Position numbers and translations under genes: made by a program. Below are positions 19,073 to 26,847 of a stretch of DNA of 64,000 bases, one piece after another; the stretch's first letter is position 1, and each line of letters starts with the position of its first letter. The stretch is from the NCBI RefSeq assembly GCF_026616195.1, contig NZ_JANHDH010000005.1:1-64000 (forward strand). The letters run 5' to 3'. The notes beneath the pieces were generated by a model that saw only the letters and a program-made list of their open reading frames with translations, did not search any database and was not told where the DNA came from. The stretch comes from Haloarchaeobius amylolyticus. GTDB taxonomy: Archaea; Halobacteriota; Halobacteria; Halobacteriales; Natrialbaceae.

Positions 19073-19172
19073 TGTGTTAGGAAATCTAGTAGCCGATGGA
19101 TTAACCCCGGATAATATTTTACACCCTGAATTATATTATCAAGCAGAGTTTATTGAGCGGTATAATTTGGCG

Positions 19173-19799
19173 ATGTCTGGCGATTCCACCGACTCACATC
19201 CAGCAAGGAAGATTGACCGAGGGGAGCTCAAAGGTAAGTTAGGTGAACTCAACGAGGATGTACCCGCATTGACTAGGAGAGTGCTCGCAACCGAGTTTCC
19301 TGAAGTTGAACCACAGACTGTGGGTAACAACTTAGACGAATTGGCAAATATCGGAGAAATTTGCAGATTCAACGATGGCGATACGAAACTCTACTGGTAC
19401 CCCCGTGAACGCGACGAGGGTGGGACAGTCAAGTACAACGAACTTATCGACGATTCGATTGACTGGGGAGAAATCGACGTGACTACTGTTCCTAAACAGG
19501 TTGCCCAAGAAATCGCTGCCGAACGACTCCCATATTATCAACCCCGGAGCTTCTGGACTCAAACCACCTATGCCAGCCAACTCGGCGTGATGATCGCCTT
19601 CGGAATGGTCATACTGGGGATCGGTGGGCTCGTTGGCGGTACTCTAGGACTGGGACAGAACACTGCCGCTAGGATATTCCAAGCAGGGCTATGGCTGTCA
19701 CTATTCGCAATGATCGGCTTCGTGATTTCGTTAGCCCTGGACAATCTTGCCGCACAAGATCGCGTTCCGGTGGATCCACTTTCGAAATTCCGGCGATAA
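19173..19799 (+). CDS. Winged-helix protein with two membrane segments
   Basis: A 208-residue protein. Residues about 12-85 look like a winged helix (LNEDVPALTRRVLATEF, then an NNLDELANIGEICRF helix and a wing ending YWYPRE). Two hydrophobic helices lie at about 135-160 and 168-190. A TATA-like TTATATTAT at 19131-19139 supports ATG 19173, although the frame is open far upstream across the opposite-strand gene. It could be a membrane-linked regulator of the divergent lipoprotein and membrane-protein operon. Confidence 0.6.
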   Translation: MSGDSTDSHPARKIDRGELKGKLGELNEDVPALTRRVLATEFPEVEPQTVGNNLDELANIGEICRFNDGDTKLYWYPRERDEGGTVKYNELIDDSIDWGEIDVTTVPKQVAQEIAAERLPYYQPRSFWTQTTYASQLGVMIAFGMVILGIGGLVGGTLGLGQNTAARIFQAGLWLSLFAMIGFVISLALDNLAAQDRVPVDPLSKFRR

Positions 19800-20016
19800 G
19801 CATGGAGTGTCCCGCTGACGCGGTGAAAGATGGTCCGTGTAAACACCGGATAGTCGCAGCCATTCAACCTCAAGTCCCCGATATCGCGACGAAGATGTGA
19901 GCTGTCGCCGACGGAGGCGTCGGAACCGACAGAAATCGACTGGCAGGTCAATCTGGTGACGAAGACACAACGGAGTTCGATTGTGAGGACCTGGCCGACA
20001 ACTTTCCATGCTAGGA
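19800..20016 (+). pseudogene. 5'-truncated SWIM zinc-finger pseudogene
   Basis: From ATG 19802 the translation reads ECPADAVKDGPCKHRIVAAI, matching residues about 62-82 of the intact SWIM protein (14100-14528). It then continues through stops with the same acidic, cysteine-containing tail (DCEDLADNFPC). The first half of the gene is missing exactly where the AT-rich cargo ends, so the cargo probably replaced it. Confidence 0.75.
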
Positions 20017-20089
20017 TTGCGTACGGAATGGCCGCCAAAATCTCCTTGAGTCGTTCAGCAGACGCCCGCACACAGCCTTAGTCTCGGCT

Positions 20090-20118
20090 GTTTATCTCCC
20101 CTGAGAGGGGTGCGGGGT
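20090..20118 (+). promoter_or_regulatory. GC-rich leader element, copy e
   Basis: GTTTATCTCCCCTGAGAGGG then GTGCGGGGT, about 56 bases before the first codon of the TFB pseudogene. It keeps its structure although the gene behind it is dead. Confidence 0.6.
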
Positions 20119-20145
20119 GCAGACAAGACATCTCGCAAACTACCG

Positions 20146-20705
20146 ATGGCGACGAGACACATCGACGACACTGGCTTCGGCGAAGACGTACCGAACAACA
20201 ACACACCGTGTCCCGGGTGAAAGGGGCCAGGTGAGAACGAATGCAGTCGAGACAATCTGTAAGGATTGTGGACTCATCATCTACGAGCAGAAAATCGACT
20301 ACGGACCGGAGTGACGATCGTTCGAAGACGACTAAGAAACCCCGAATCGTACAGGCGCACCACTCACCGTCACACGTCACGGCCGAGGACTATCGACGGA
20401 TATCGGTCGCGGGAAAGATGCGAACGGGGACGAACTGTCTGTGCAAAAGCGTCAGGGACTGTCCCGAATGCGGCGGGAACAGAATCGTGGGCGGTTCCAG
20501 TCGAAAGCCGAACGAAGTCTCGCACATGGCTTGAGCGAAGTTCGAAGAACCGCGAGCGTCCTCAAACACTCGGATTCGATTCGTGACCAGGCGTGTCAAC
20601 TGTTCCGGAGCGTTCAGAATGAAGACAGCTTTGAGACCGATCAATCGAGGTGATAGTTGCAGCAAGCGTCTACAGGGCCTGTCCAAGCGAGGCTTGGAAC
20701 AGGCC
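20146..20705 (+). pseudogene. TFB pseudogene
   Basis: It starts MATRHIDDTGFGEDV, as in the tfb gene at 7584, then hits a stop after CPG. Later pieces in shifted frames match TFB in order: ETICKDCGLIIYEQKIDYGP (zinc ribbon second half), TGAPLT, then a long stretch with IRDQACQLFRS and finally IVAASVYRAC. At least two frameshifts and two stops are present. It is a decayed second tfb, next to the decayed second SWIM gene. Confidence 0.8.
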
Positions 20706-20800
20706 ACTCACACCATCGGGTTACTGCAGTCGATAAACCGTGTGAGCGCACCGTTATTGACACTCATCGATAGCGTTGCTATCGACTCGTTCCACAAATC

Positions 20801-20808
20801 TATATAAG
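20801..20808 (+). promoter_or_regulatory. TATA box upstream of inverted repeat 2
   Basis: TATATAAG at 20801-20808, 12 bases before the TTAACCAAC repeat at 20820. A short inverted repeat, TCGATAGC-GTT-GCTATCGA, lies just upstream at 20767-20785. The next repeat would then sit near the transcription start. Confidence 0.45.
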
Positions 20809-20819
20809 GGCCAAAACAA

Positions 20820-20859
20820 TTAACCAACAAGGTCAGAAACCACCGAGACTGTTGGTTAA
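20820..20859. repeat. TTAACCAAC inverted repeat, copy 2
   Basis: Perfect 9-base arms with a 22-base spacer, 16 bases before leader copy f. Confidence 0.75.
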
Positions 20860-20874
20860 GCCGCGTCGATGCCT

Positions 20875-20901
20875 GTTTTTCAGCCCCTGAAGGGTGCGGG
20901 G
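20875..20901 (+). promoter_or_regulatory. GC-rich leader element, copy f
   Basis: TTTTTCAGCCCCTGAAGGGT then GCGGGG, about 53 bases before the GTG start of the next gene. Confidence 0.55.
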
Positions 20902-20927
20902 CGACATCGTCTCGCGGATGATCTCCT

Positions 20928-21941
20928 GTGTCCATACACAAGCTTCCAGAAGCAGGTAGCGACAGCACTTCGAAAACAATCGCTGATGCACGACAGGCAG
21001 ACTACGTCGCGTTCCTCCACAGAGTTCCCTTCGCCATCGACGCCCTGAATCTCGGGTTTCTGACCGGATTTCGTGAAGATTGCTCGTACCAACAGCAGCG
21101 ATTTGACCGACTTGACCTGCCTGTCGGGATGCTCGACAACGACTTCAGAAATCCCAACCTCAACCGGTACATCGAGCGCGTCTGTGAACACGAACCGAGA
21201 GTAGGCGTTATCGGTGACGCCTACGACGCCGCTAAAGCAGAGACGTACGTTCAGACCGTCAGGGAGCTCCAGGAGACAGTTCCAAAGACAGAGTTCATCA
21301 TCGTCCCGAAATGCAGAGAAGCAATCGATGCGATTCCCGACGATATCGTCCTCGGGTACTCACGTGGTTACGCCGATATCCTAACGCACGAATTCTCGGA
21401 CTTCATGGACTGGCGTGGTCGTCGCGTTCACATCCTCGGTGGAAGTCCGCCCAAACAACTCCACGTCATTGACCAGCTCACCCGGCCAACCCTCACGGGT
21501 GATTCTCCCGCTGACATCGTCGGACTTGACTGGAACGGTCTGCATCGCGGTGCGCAATTCGGTGAGTTCTGGACAGCGAACGGATGGAGCGCTGACGGTC
21601 GCGATGCGGATCACATGACGATACGAAAGACCGTCCGACACAGTCTCGGGCGGGTTCGTACGTTCTGGGAATCTCAGGGGGTCTGGCCGGAATCCACCTC
21701 TCCAGCGGAACGTCATCGTATCGAGTACCAAGGACCGTCCCCTGACGACCTTCGCAGCGATACCTGCTCTGAGTGCGGTGGAAGTGTCTGGTCGTCGGAC
21801 CGCGCTCCCTACGTCGCTGAATACGACACCGGCGACATCTGTGGATACTGCAACTACGACTGCTACTTCTCCCACCGCCACCAGAACCGGCTCGAAGAAA
21901 TCGTCGACGAGCGAAGCGTGTATCTCCCACCAGCCAGCTGA
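20928..21941 (+). CDS. Conserved haloarchaeal plasmid/virus protein with C-terminal zinc ribbon
   Basis: A 337-residue protein starting with GTG. The first 240 residues are of a type I know from haloarchaeal plasmids and viruses (recalled as DUF6610, not verified): YVAFLHRVPFAIDALNLGFL, PKCREAIDAIP, LGYSRGYAD, HILGGSPPKQ and ADIVGLDWNG. The C-terminus adds a probable zinc ribbon (CSECGG...CGYCNYDC). No enzymatic role is established. It sits behind both an inverted repeat and a leader element, and a third inverted repeat starts 4 bases after its stop. Confidence 0.75.
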   Translation: MSIHKLPEAGSDSTSKTIADARQADYVAFLHRVPFAIDALNLGFLTGFREDCSYQQQRFDRLDLPVGMLDNDFRNPNLNRYIERVCEHEPRVGVIGDAYDAAKAETYVQTVRELQETVPKTEFIIVPKCREAIDAIPDDIVLGYSRGYADILTHEFSDFMDWRGRRVHILGGSPPKQLHVIDQLTRPTLTGDSPADIVGLDWNGLHRGAQFGEFWTANGWSADGRDADHMTIRKTVRHSLGRVRTFWESQGVWPESTSPAERHRIEYQGPSPDDLRSDTCSECGGSVWSSDRAPYVAEYDTGDICGYCNYDCYFSHRHQNRLEEIVDERSVYLPPAS

Positions 21942-21944
21942 ATC

Positions 21945-21985
21945 TTAACCAACGAATCTAAGTTTATGTCGATTGTGTTGGTTAA
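21945..21985. repeat. TTAACCAAC inverted repeat, copy 3
   Basis: Perfect 9-base arms, 23-base spacer containing AAGTTTATG, a possible TATA box. Ends 14 bases before the ATG of a truncated gene at 22000. Confidence 0.75.
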
Positions 21986-21999
21986 CCCGACCGAGATCC

Positions 22000-22077
22000 A
22001 TGCCCGACTCCCCGCCAGACCCACCAGAAGTGCTCCCGGACGACATCGGCACTGACCGGGCCTCCCGGCTTGACTGA
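22000..22077 (+). pseudogene. Truncated copy of the small proline-rich gene at 23770
   Basis: A 25-codon frame (MPDSPPDPPEVLPDDIGT...) that matches the start of the intact protein at 23770 (MSSDPPTPPPEVPAGI). It is preceded at the same distance by the same inverted repeat and then ends. The toxin-antitoxin pair begins 25 bases later, so insertion of that pair, or recombination, probably cut the gene. Confidence 0.6.
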
Positions 22078-22101
22078 CTGGGACAGGCGTTCTCCGTGTG
22101 T

Positions 22102-22614
22102 TCAACCATTGCAGCAACACTCGTACGACTGCTGGCTAAAGTTCTTCACGTGCTCATGGATCGTTTCGGCAAGACTGAACATCATGTCGGCCTGCTCAGC
22201 GGTTGCAACCGTATCGCGATAATACGCTGCCGATCGATTATCCGTGTAGAGCGTCTGGAGACGGCGAGCCGTCTGCTCGGAGAAGACACCAAGCGCCGCG
22301 GCGCGGTTGTAGGCACGCGTATGGTTCTGAAAGTCGTTGACCGAGTCGTTCGACGCAGAGAGGGCGTAGAATTCCAGGGTCCGCTCGATGGCGGCGAACG
22401 ACATTTCGATCACACTCGTATGGTAGCCATCGTGTTCACGGAGAGTGCGGCACGCATCGAGAAGACGGCATGCCTTTCGAAGCTGTATGACCGATGGTTG
22501 GTTCGCCTCCGGGTCGAGGTGTGCCTCGTAGTCGGGTTCACCGGTCGTGTAGCCGCCGAATGCGTCCTCAGCTCGATCCAGCGCGTTGAGTATAGCCGAC
22601 GCATCCTCAGGCAT
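22102..22614 (-). CDS. HEPN-like partner of nucleotidyltransferase (toxin-type)
   Basis: A 170-residue helical protein from ATG at 22614. The order and 8-base overlap with the upstream nucleotidyltransferase gene are those of HEPN/MNT toxin-antitoxin operons. Helices include SVIEMSFAAIERTLEFYAL, and a later segment NRSAAYYRDT sits where HEPN RNases carry R-x4-6-H. Here the histidine is replaced by tyrosine, as I recall for some haloarchaeal relatives. RNase activity is therefore uncertain. Confidence 0.65.
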   Translation of the reverse strand: MPEDASAILNALDRAEDAFGGYTTGEPDYEAHLDPEANQPSVIQLRKACRLLDACRTLREHDGYHTSVIEMSFAAIERTLEFYALSASNDSVNDFQNHTRAYNRAAALGVFSEQTARRLQTLYTDNRSAAYYRDTVATAEQADMMFSLAETIHEHVKNFSQQSYECCCNG

Positions 22615-23302
22615 TGGACAACACGTCCTTCTTGAGCTTCCGGAGCGCCTCGCTCTCGTGGAGCGTGATGGCATCCGTAAAAATATCTGTAAGGCGGTCA
22701 GCATAGCCCTGGGCCGACTCAATTGACTCAACCATCACCTGGAACTCGTATCGCTCCCCATCGAACCGTTCCTGACCGAGTTCCGTCGCGATTTCGTTCG
22801 CTCGATGCTGCTCGCCGCGGGAATCCGCGACCAACACCCACAGATCGATATCGCTCTGCCTGTCCGCCTGTCCGCGGGCAACGCTCCCGAACACGAGGAC
22901 CCCTCGGACGTCGTCCAGTTCAGCCTGGAGTCGATCAAGTGCCGTTCGGATAGGCACGTGAAACTCCGGTTGCGGAACCCGAAGGACAGGATCATCCGGC
23001 TTGCTCACTCGGGTTCGATTGATCCCGACTGGCCGTCGATTGCCTTCGGACTCTGCAGTTACTAGGTCGTTGTCCTCGAGTACATCGACAGCACTCTTGA
23101 TTGAATACGTCGAATGATCGGTGAGCCGGCTCAACTCGCGGATCGTGAACGTCTCGTATGGGTTATCGAGGAGCAGTCGAAGGATATCGTTTGTAGCTTT
23201 ATGTCGAAAGAGCTCCGGATTCAGTGCCGGGACTGGAAGCTGAATAGCTGCTGCCTCGTTCGACCTTGAGGGCCCGTCATCCGAGCGATTCTGTTTTGCC
23301 AT
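22607..23302 (-). CDS. wHTH-nucleotidyltransferase (MNT-type antitoxin)
   Basis: A 231-residue protein. Residues about 35-90 are a winged helix (TIRELSRLTDHSTYSIKSAV) suited to autoregulation. Residues about 120-225 are a minimal nucleotidyltransferase with GSVARG at 139-144 and the metal-binding DID at 151-153. In HEPN/MNT systems the MNT protein silences the HEPN toxin, sometimes by AMPylation. A TTTAAATAC box at 23329-23337 (minus strand) supports leaderless ATG 23302 over the GTG at 23311. The operon is inserted at the edge of the replication origin. Confidence 0.8.
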   Translation of the reverse strand: MAKQNRSDDGPSRSNEAAAIQLPVPALNPELFRHKATNDILRLLLDNPYETFTIRELSRLTDHSTYSIKSAVDVLEDNDLVTAESEGNRRPVGINRTRVSKPDDPVLRVPQPEFHVPIRTALDRLQAELDDVRGVLVFGSVARGQADRQSDIDLWVLVADSRGEQHRANEIATELGQERFDGERYEFQVMVESIESAQGYADRLTDIFTDAITLHESEALRKLKKDVLSNA

Positions 23303-23348
23303 ACCTAACACGTTTGCTCTAACAACACAGTATTTAAAGAATCTTGCG

Positions 23349-23462
23349 ATGGACTACCAGGCAACCAACAAGGGACAGGGCGGTGGGAAGCTCAAGGAAC
23401 ACGGACTGAATCAGTCAGTCGAGAACGTCAAGGACGGGTTCGGCGAGTTTATAGCCGCTTAA
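23349..23462 (+). CDS. Very small ORF, possibly a gene remnant
   Basis: A 37-residue frame (MDYQATNKGQGGGKLKEHGL...) ending GFGEFIAA. It may be the tail of a broken mobile-element gene left beside the toxin-antitoxin insertion. No family recognised and no promoter seen. Confidence 0.25.
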   Translation: MDYQATNKGQGGGKLKEHGLNQSVENVKDGFGEFIAA

Positions 23463-23712
23463 CCTGCCCCACCCCACTACTTCCAGTGTCTCAGCTGAGC
23501 TCCTTCTACCAATGAGCCGCAATCATTCTAGAATTACTAGAATAAGCTTAAGACAGATTGGCAAGAGCCGTAACGATATACTGTTGGGAACTAAGACGGT
23601 AACCCCCCGCGAAGCGGTGGGATGGTGTCGCTGTTTCTCTGAACACTGGAAGTAGTAGGGTGGGAGAGTATACATCGGTGATAAGAGAGGATCCGTAACG
23701 CTCAGCACCATC

Positions 23713-23753
23713 TTAACCAACAAATCTATCAAATCGGCGTCTGTGTTGGTTAA
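23713..23753. repeat. TTAACCAAC inverted repeat, copy 4
   Basis: Perfect 9-base arms, 23-base spacer with ATCTATCAAAT. It ends 16 bases before ATG 23770 and so would cover the promoter of that gene. Confidence 0.8.
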
Positions 23754-23769
23754 CACGGGCCAAGTTAGT

Positions 23770-24084
23770 ATGTCCTCCGACCCACCAACACCTCCACCGG
23801 AAGTTCCCGCCGGTATCATCGATACACTCGACGACTCTTCAGCTGAGAAACTCCAGTGCATTGCTTCATATGCCGAGGAACTCGCCGAGTACAAAGAACG
23901 AGAAGCGCATCTCGCAGAGGAAGCCGCCGAAAACGAACGTCGCGACGACCTGCCCGATGACGTTCCCTCGAAAGCAACGATTACCATCAAGGAGATCAAC
24001 GACAACCGCTACTACTACTGGCAGTGGCGAGAAGGAGAGAAGATACGTTCAAAATACAAAGGACCAGTCGATTCGGGTAACTAG
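23770..24084 (+). CDS. Small haloarchaeal plasmid protein inside the origin
   Basis: A 104-residue protein from ATG 23770. The proline-rich start (DPPTPPPEVPAG) is followed by a long charged helix (about 25-65) and a beta-rich, aromatic end (TITIKEINDNRYYYWQWREGEK), which could bind nucleic acid. It is flanked by two TTAACCAAC inverted repeats, and a truncated copy with the same repeat lies at 22000. This linkage suggests that it, or a regulator of it, recognises the repeat; that is inference. Confidence 0.65.
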   Translation: MSSDPPTPPPEVPAGIIDTLDDSSAEKLQCIASYAEELAEYKEREAHLAEEAAENERRDDLPDDVPSKATITIKEINDNRYYYWQWREGEKIRSKYKGPVDSGN

Positions 24085-24207
24085 ACCTCGTTTGTCGGTG
24101 AGATGGAGAGACGGTGTTTTACTGGAAATAGTGGTGTGGTGGCTGGCAATTCGGTTTCGCCAGCTCATCGGACACGAGTAAACGTCGATGCTACTCACGG
24201 TTAGTTA

Positions 24208-24248
24208 TTAACCAACGAGTGAACAGTATTCCGCTCCACGTTGGTTAA
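24208..24248. repeat. TTAACCAAC inverted repeat, copy 5
   Basis: Perfect 9-base arms with a 23-base spacer, inside the origin between ORB-like repeats. No gene start follows within 700 bases, so a role other than promoter control is possible here. Confidence 0.75.
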
Positions 24249-24449
24249 CCTACCCAGAGCGTCTGACGAGTGTCAGACCCCACCATTTCCACTAATACAC
24301 TTACATGATGGGGCCAACGGGCCTAGCCACCCACTCTCCCCCCACTATTTCCAGTAAAACTAGTGGCGAAGGCCTCCCGAACTCTCTCATTAGTTTCTTT
24401 CACTAGAACCAGGCACAACAACAACACCGCTCTAGCTCTCCTACGGACT

Positions 24450-24505
24450 AGCTCAAACGCTATTAATATAAACTTTTCTCTAATTTAGAATTCCTTCTGA
24501 CTAGG
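24450..24505. other. AT-rich candidate unwinding element
   Basis: The stretch with GCTATTAATATAAAC and TCTCTAATTTAGAATTCC is much richer in A+T than its surroundings and lies between oppositely oriented ORB-like repeats. Confidence 0.6.
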
Positions 24506-24978
24506 TGGCTCTCTTTCGTCGTGCTTTACTGGAAATAGTGGGGAGGGGGTGTTCCGCTCTTCCCGTCAACTGTCACCCTCCGCAGTCTAGCGATTCGGGT
24601 TCTCGACGACTATACTGGAAACATCGGGGTGTCTTGAGTATATAAAGAACCGTTTACTGGAAATACTGGAACCCTGTGGTTCTTTCCTCTCGTGACCAAC
24701 CGCCTGGATTCACCGTGAATTACTGGAAACGGTGGGGTGGGTCGGTCAACCGTGAGGTGATGGTTTTACTGGAAATGGTGGGGTGAGGTTCCTCCTCGAG
24801 AGTCAGATCTGTCCGGGTTCTTTCCTCATGACAGTCAACACGACATTCTTCCAATTGACTGGAAACGGTGGGGTCAATATCGATTAGTGGAACTCTCACC
24901 CCATGGTGGTTATACTGGAAATAGCGGAAACGACGGTCGAAACAGTTATGATTCTAGCTTGAATCAGTCGAGCACAAC

Positions 24979-26217
24979 ATGACTCCCCGATTCCAGCCCG
25001 ACGACACGCTCTACAAAAGACGGAATACACTCAAAGTCGAGTACGTTCCAGACGACATCGTCGGGCGGGATAACGAGATCGAGGAGTACGAAGCAGCCCT
25101 GCAGCCGATTATCAACGGTGAGTACCCCGACAACATCTTCATCTACGGCAAGACAGGCGTCGGCAAAACCGCCGTAACGAACTTCCTCCTGAACGAGCTT
25201 CTGGAATCGGCGGAGCATTTCGAAGTCGACCTCTCTGTCATCTCGGTCAACTGCGACGGTCTCAGCACGAGCTACCAGGCCGCGATTAGTCTGGTGAACA
25301 ACCTCCGAGAACCTGAGCACCACATCGCCGAAACCGGTCACCCTCAATCCAAAGTCTATCGTCTGCTTTGGGATGAGCTCAACAAGCTCTCTGGGACCGT
25401 GATCATCGTTCTCGACGAGATTGACCACATTACGGACGACACGTTCCTCTACCAGATCACCCGTGCCGACAACAACGGATACATCGACAACATCCAGCTC
25501 GGCCTTGTCGGGATCAGTAACGACTCGACGTTCAGAGAGCAGCTCGACGCGAAGGTTCAGTCGTCGCTGTGTGAAACCGAGATTTCGTTCCCGCCGTACG
25601 GCACGGAAGAGCTCCAGAAGGTCCTCGAACAGCGGGCAGACATCGCGTTCCACGAGAGCGCACTCGAAGAGGGCGTGATTCCGCTGTGTGCAGCCCTCGG
25701 TCGCCAAGATGGTGGTGACGCCCGACGCGCGATTACACTCCTTCGGAAGGCGGGTGATCTTGCACGCACCGAGAACGCGGATTCAGTAACGACCGACCAC
25801 GTCGAACGCGCCCAGGAGAAACTCGAGGCACAGCAGAGCATGGACATCATGCGCGACCTCACCGAACACGAGCAACTCACACTCTATGCACTGACCACGC
25901 TCGCTGCCGAGGACGCTACCCCTGCCCGGTCGCGGAGCGTCTACCAGCGCTACAAAGAACTCTGCGAGTTGCAGGGTCGAGATCCACGTACTGCTCGCCG
26001 GATGCGCAGCTTCTTATCCGACTTCGAGATCCTCAATCTGACCCTCTCGCACATGGAACACCGTGGTCAGGACGGCGGAACATACCGCGAGCACGAACTC
26101 AACCGGGACATCGCGACTGTCGTCGACGCGCTACAGACGATCATCAGCGAGTTCGGTGCCCACCGGAGTATCATCGAGTACCTCCCCGACTCTGGTGAAG
26201 AGTTCGCTGCGATGTAG
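24979..26217 (+). CDS. orc1: Orc1/Cdc6 replication initiator
   Basis: A 412-residue AAA+ ATPase, the normal length for archaeal Orc1/Cdc6. Walker A GKTGVGKT is at residues 57-64, Walker B VLDEID around 144-149, and the sensor region contains GLVGISND. The C-terminal 110 residues form the winged helix that reads ORB repeats. It should load the MCM helicase at the adjacent origin (23.5-24.9 kb). Start ATG 24979 lies 48 bases after the last repeat. The pairing of gene and repeats defines an autonomous replicon. Confidence 0.95.
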   Translation: MTPRFQPDDTLYKRRNTLKVEYVPDDIVGRDNEIEEYEAALQPIINGEYPDNIFIYGKTGVGKTAVTNFLLNELLESAEHFEVDLSVISVNCDGLSTSYQAAISLVNNLREPEHHIAETGHPQSKVYRLLWDELNKLSGTVIIVLDEIDHITDDTFLYQITRADNNGYIDNIQLGLVGISNDSTFREQLDAKVQSSLCETEISFPPYGTEELQKVLEQRADIAFHESALEEGVIPLCAALGRQDGGDARRAITLLRKAGDLARTENADSVTTDHVERAQEKLEAQQSMDIMRDLTEHEQLTLYALTTLAAEDATPARSRSVYQRYKELCELQGRDPRTARRMRSFLSDFEILNLTLSHMEHRGQDGGTYREHELNRDIATVVDALQTIISEFGAHRSIIEYLPDSGEEFAAM

Positions 26218-26303
26218 TGTGGTGCCAGGGGTGCAAAGTTGGTTTATCTTGCCGAAACATTCGTCCACTACCCCACGAGTGAGGACTATGGGTCAAAAGA
26301 CAG

Positions 26304-26639
26304 CTAAGAAAGTCGCTTGACAAACTGGTGAACTACTTCGCGGGCCTCAGCAAGGTTGACCGTGGAGTGAGAAAATTCAGAGCTGATGAGTTCTGTGAAC
26401 CCGGGGCGGTGGTAATCAGGTCCGGCGGTCTCACTGGCTTCTACGTACCACTTCCCGTCGAGATACTGGAGCGAAACGACTCTAATCGGCACATCGGTAC
26501 CCACGAGTGAAACATCCTCCAAATCCCATGAGTATTCATCATCGGACATCGCCCGAACCCACTGGTAACTGTCCTTGTCGAATTTTGTTCGTTCCCATCG
26601 GTGGTCGTTCTCTTCGATAGATTGAGGAGGAAGATTCAC
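26304..26639 (-). CDS. Hypothetical small protein
   Basis: A 111-residue acidic protein with beta-rich middle (VPIRVVSLQYLDGKWYVEAS) and a C-terminal helix. It lies between orc1 and the first C5 methylase, convergent with orc1. No family recognised. Confidence 0.5.
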   Translation of the reverse strand: MNLPPQSIEENDHRWERTKFDKDSYQWVRAMSDDEYSWDLEDVSLVGTDVPIRVVSLQYLDGKWYVEASETAGPDYHRPGFTELISSEFSHSTVNLAEAREVVHQFVKRLS

Positions 26640-26847
26640 GTCATCTTCGGTCGATATACCCGAAATACTGGTCGGACCGGTTAAATAATGTAGGCCAGCT
26701 CGACCGACTTATGACTGCAATTACGACGCAGGTCAACCAACCAGATAACTAAATGTTTGAGTGACTCCCTTGGTCCCGCCACTGACTGCTCCAGAAGTAT
26801 CCATAGTTCCGAACTGCTTTGCTGGTGCCCCCTCAATCCTACAAATA

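Larger units (their letters stand above)
23466..24931. other. Replication origin with about twelve ORB-like repeats
   Basis: Repeats of the form TTACTGGAAAYRGTGGGG lie in front of orc1/cdc6. Plus-strand copies: about 23645-23664, 24119-24142, 24525-24550, 24611-24631, 24653-24680, 24720-24741, 24765-24788, 24856-24875 and 24911-24931. Minus-strand copies: about 23466-23488, 24276-24295 and 24331-24358. Opposed copies at 24331-24358 (minus) and 24525-24550 (plus) bracket an AT-rich stretch, the classic archaeal arrangement for Orc1/Cdc6 loading and unwinding. Two TTAACCAAC inverted repeats lie in the same region. Unevenly spaced copies continue to within 50 bases of the orc1 start, so Orc1 may also regulate its own gene. 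Confidence 0.85.

Noticed and set aside
24119-24931. ORB-like repeats considered as CRISPR repeats
   Set aside because: They occur on both strands with irregular spacing and directly precede orc1, which fits an origin and not a CRISPR array.
24964-25707. 247-codon minus-strand frame opposite orc1
   Set aside because: Overlaps the Walker A and B regions of an unmistakable Orc1 gene.
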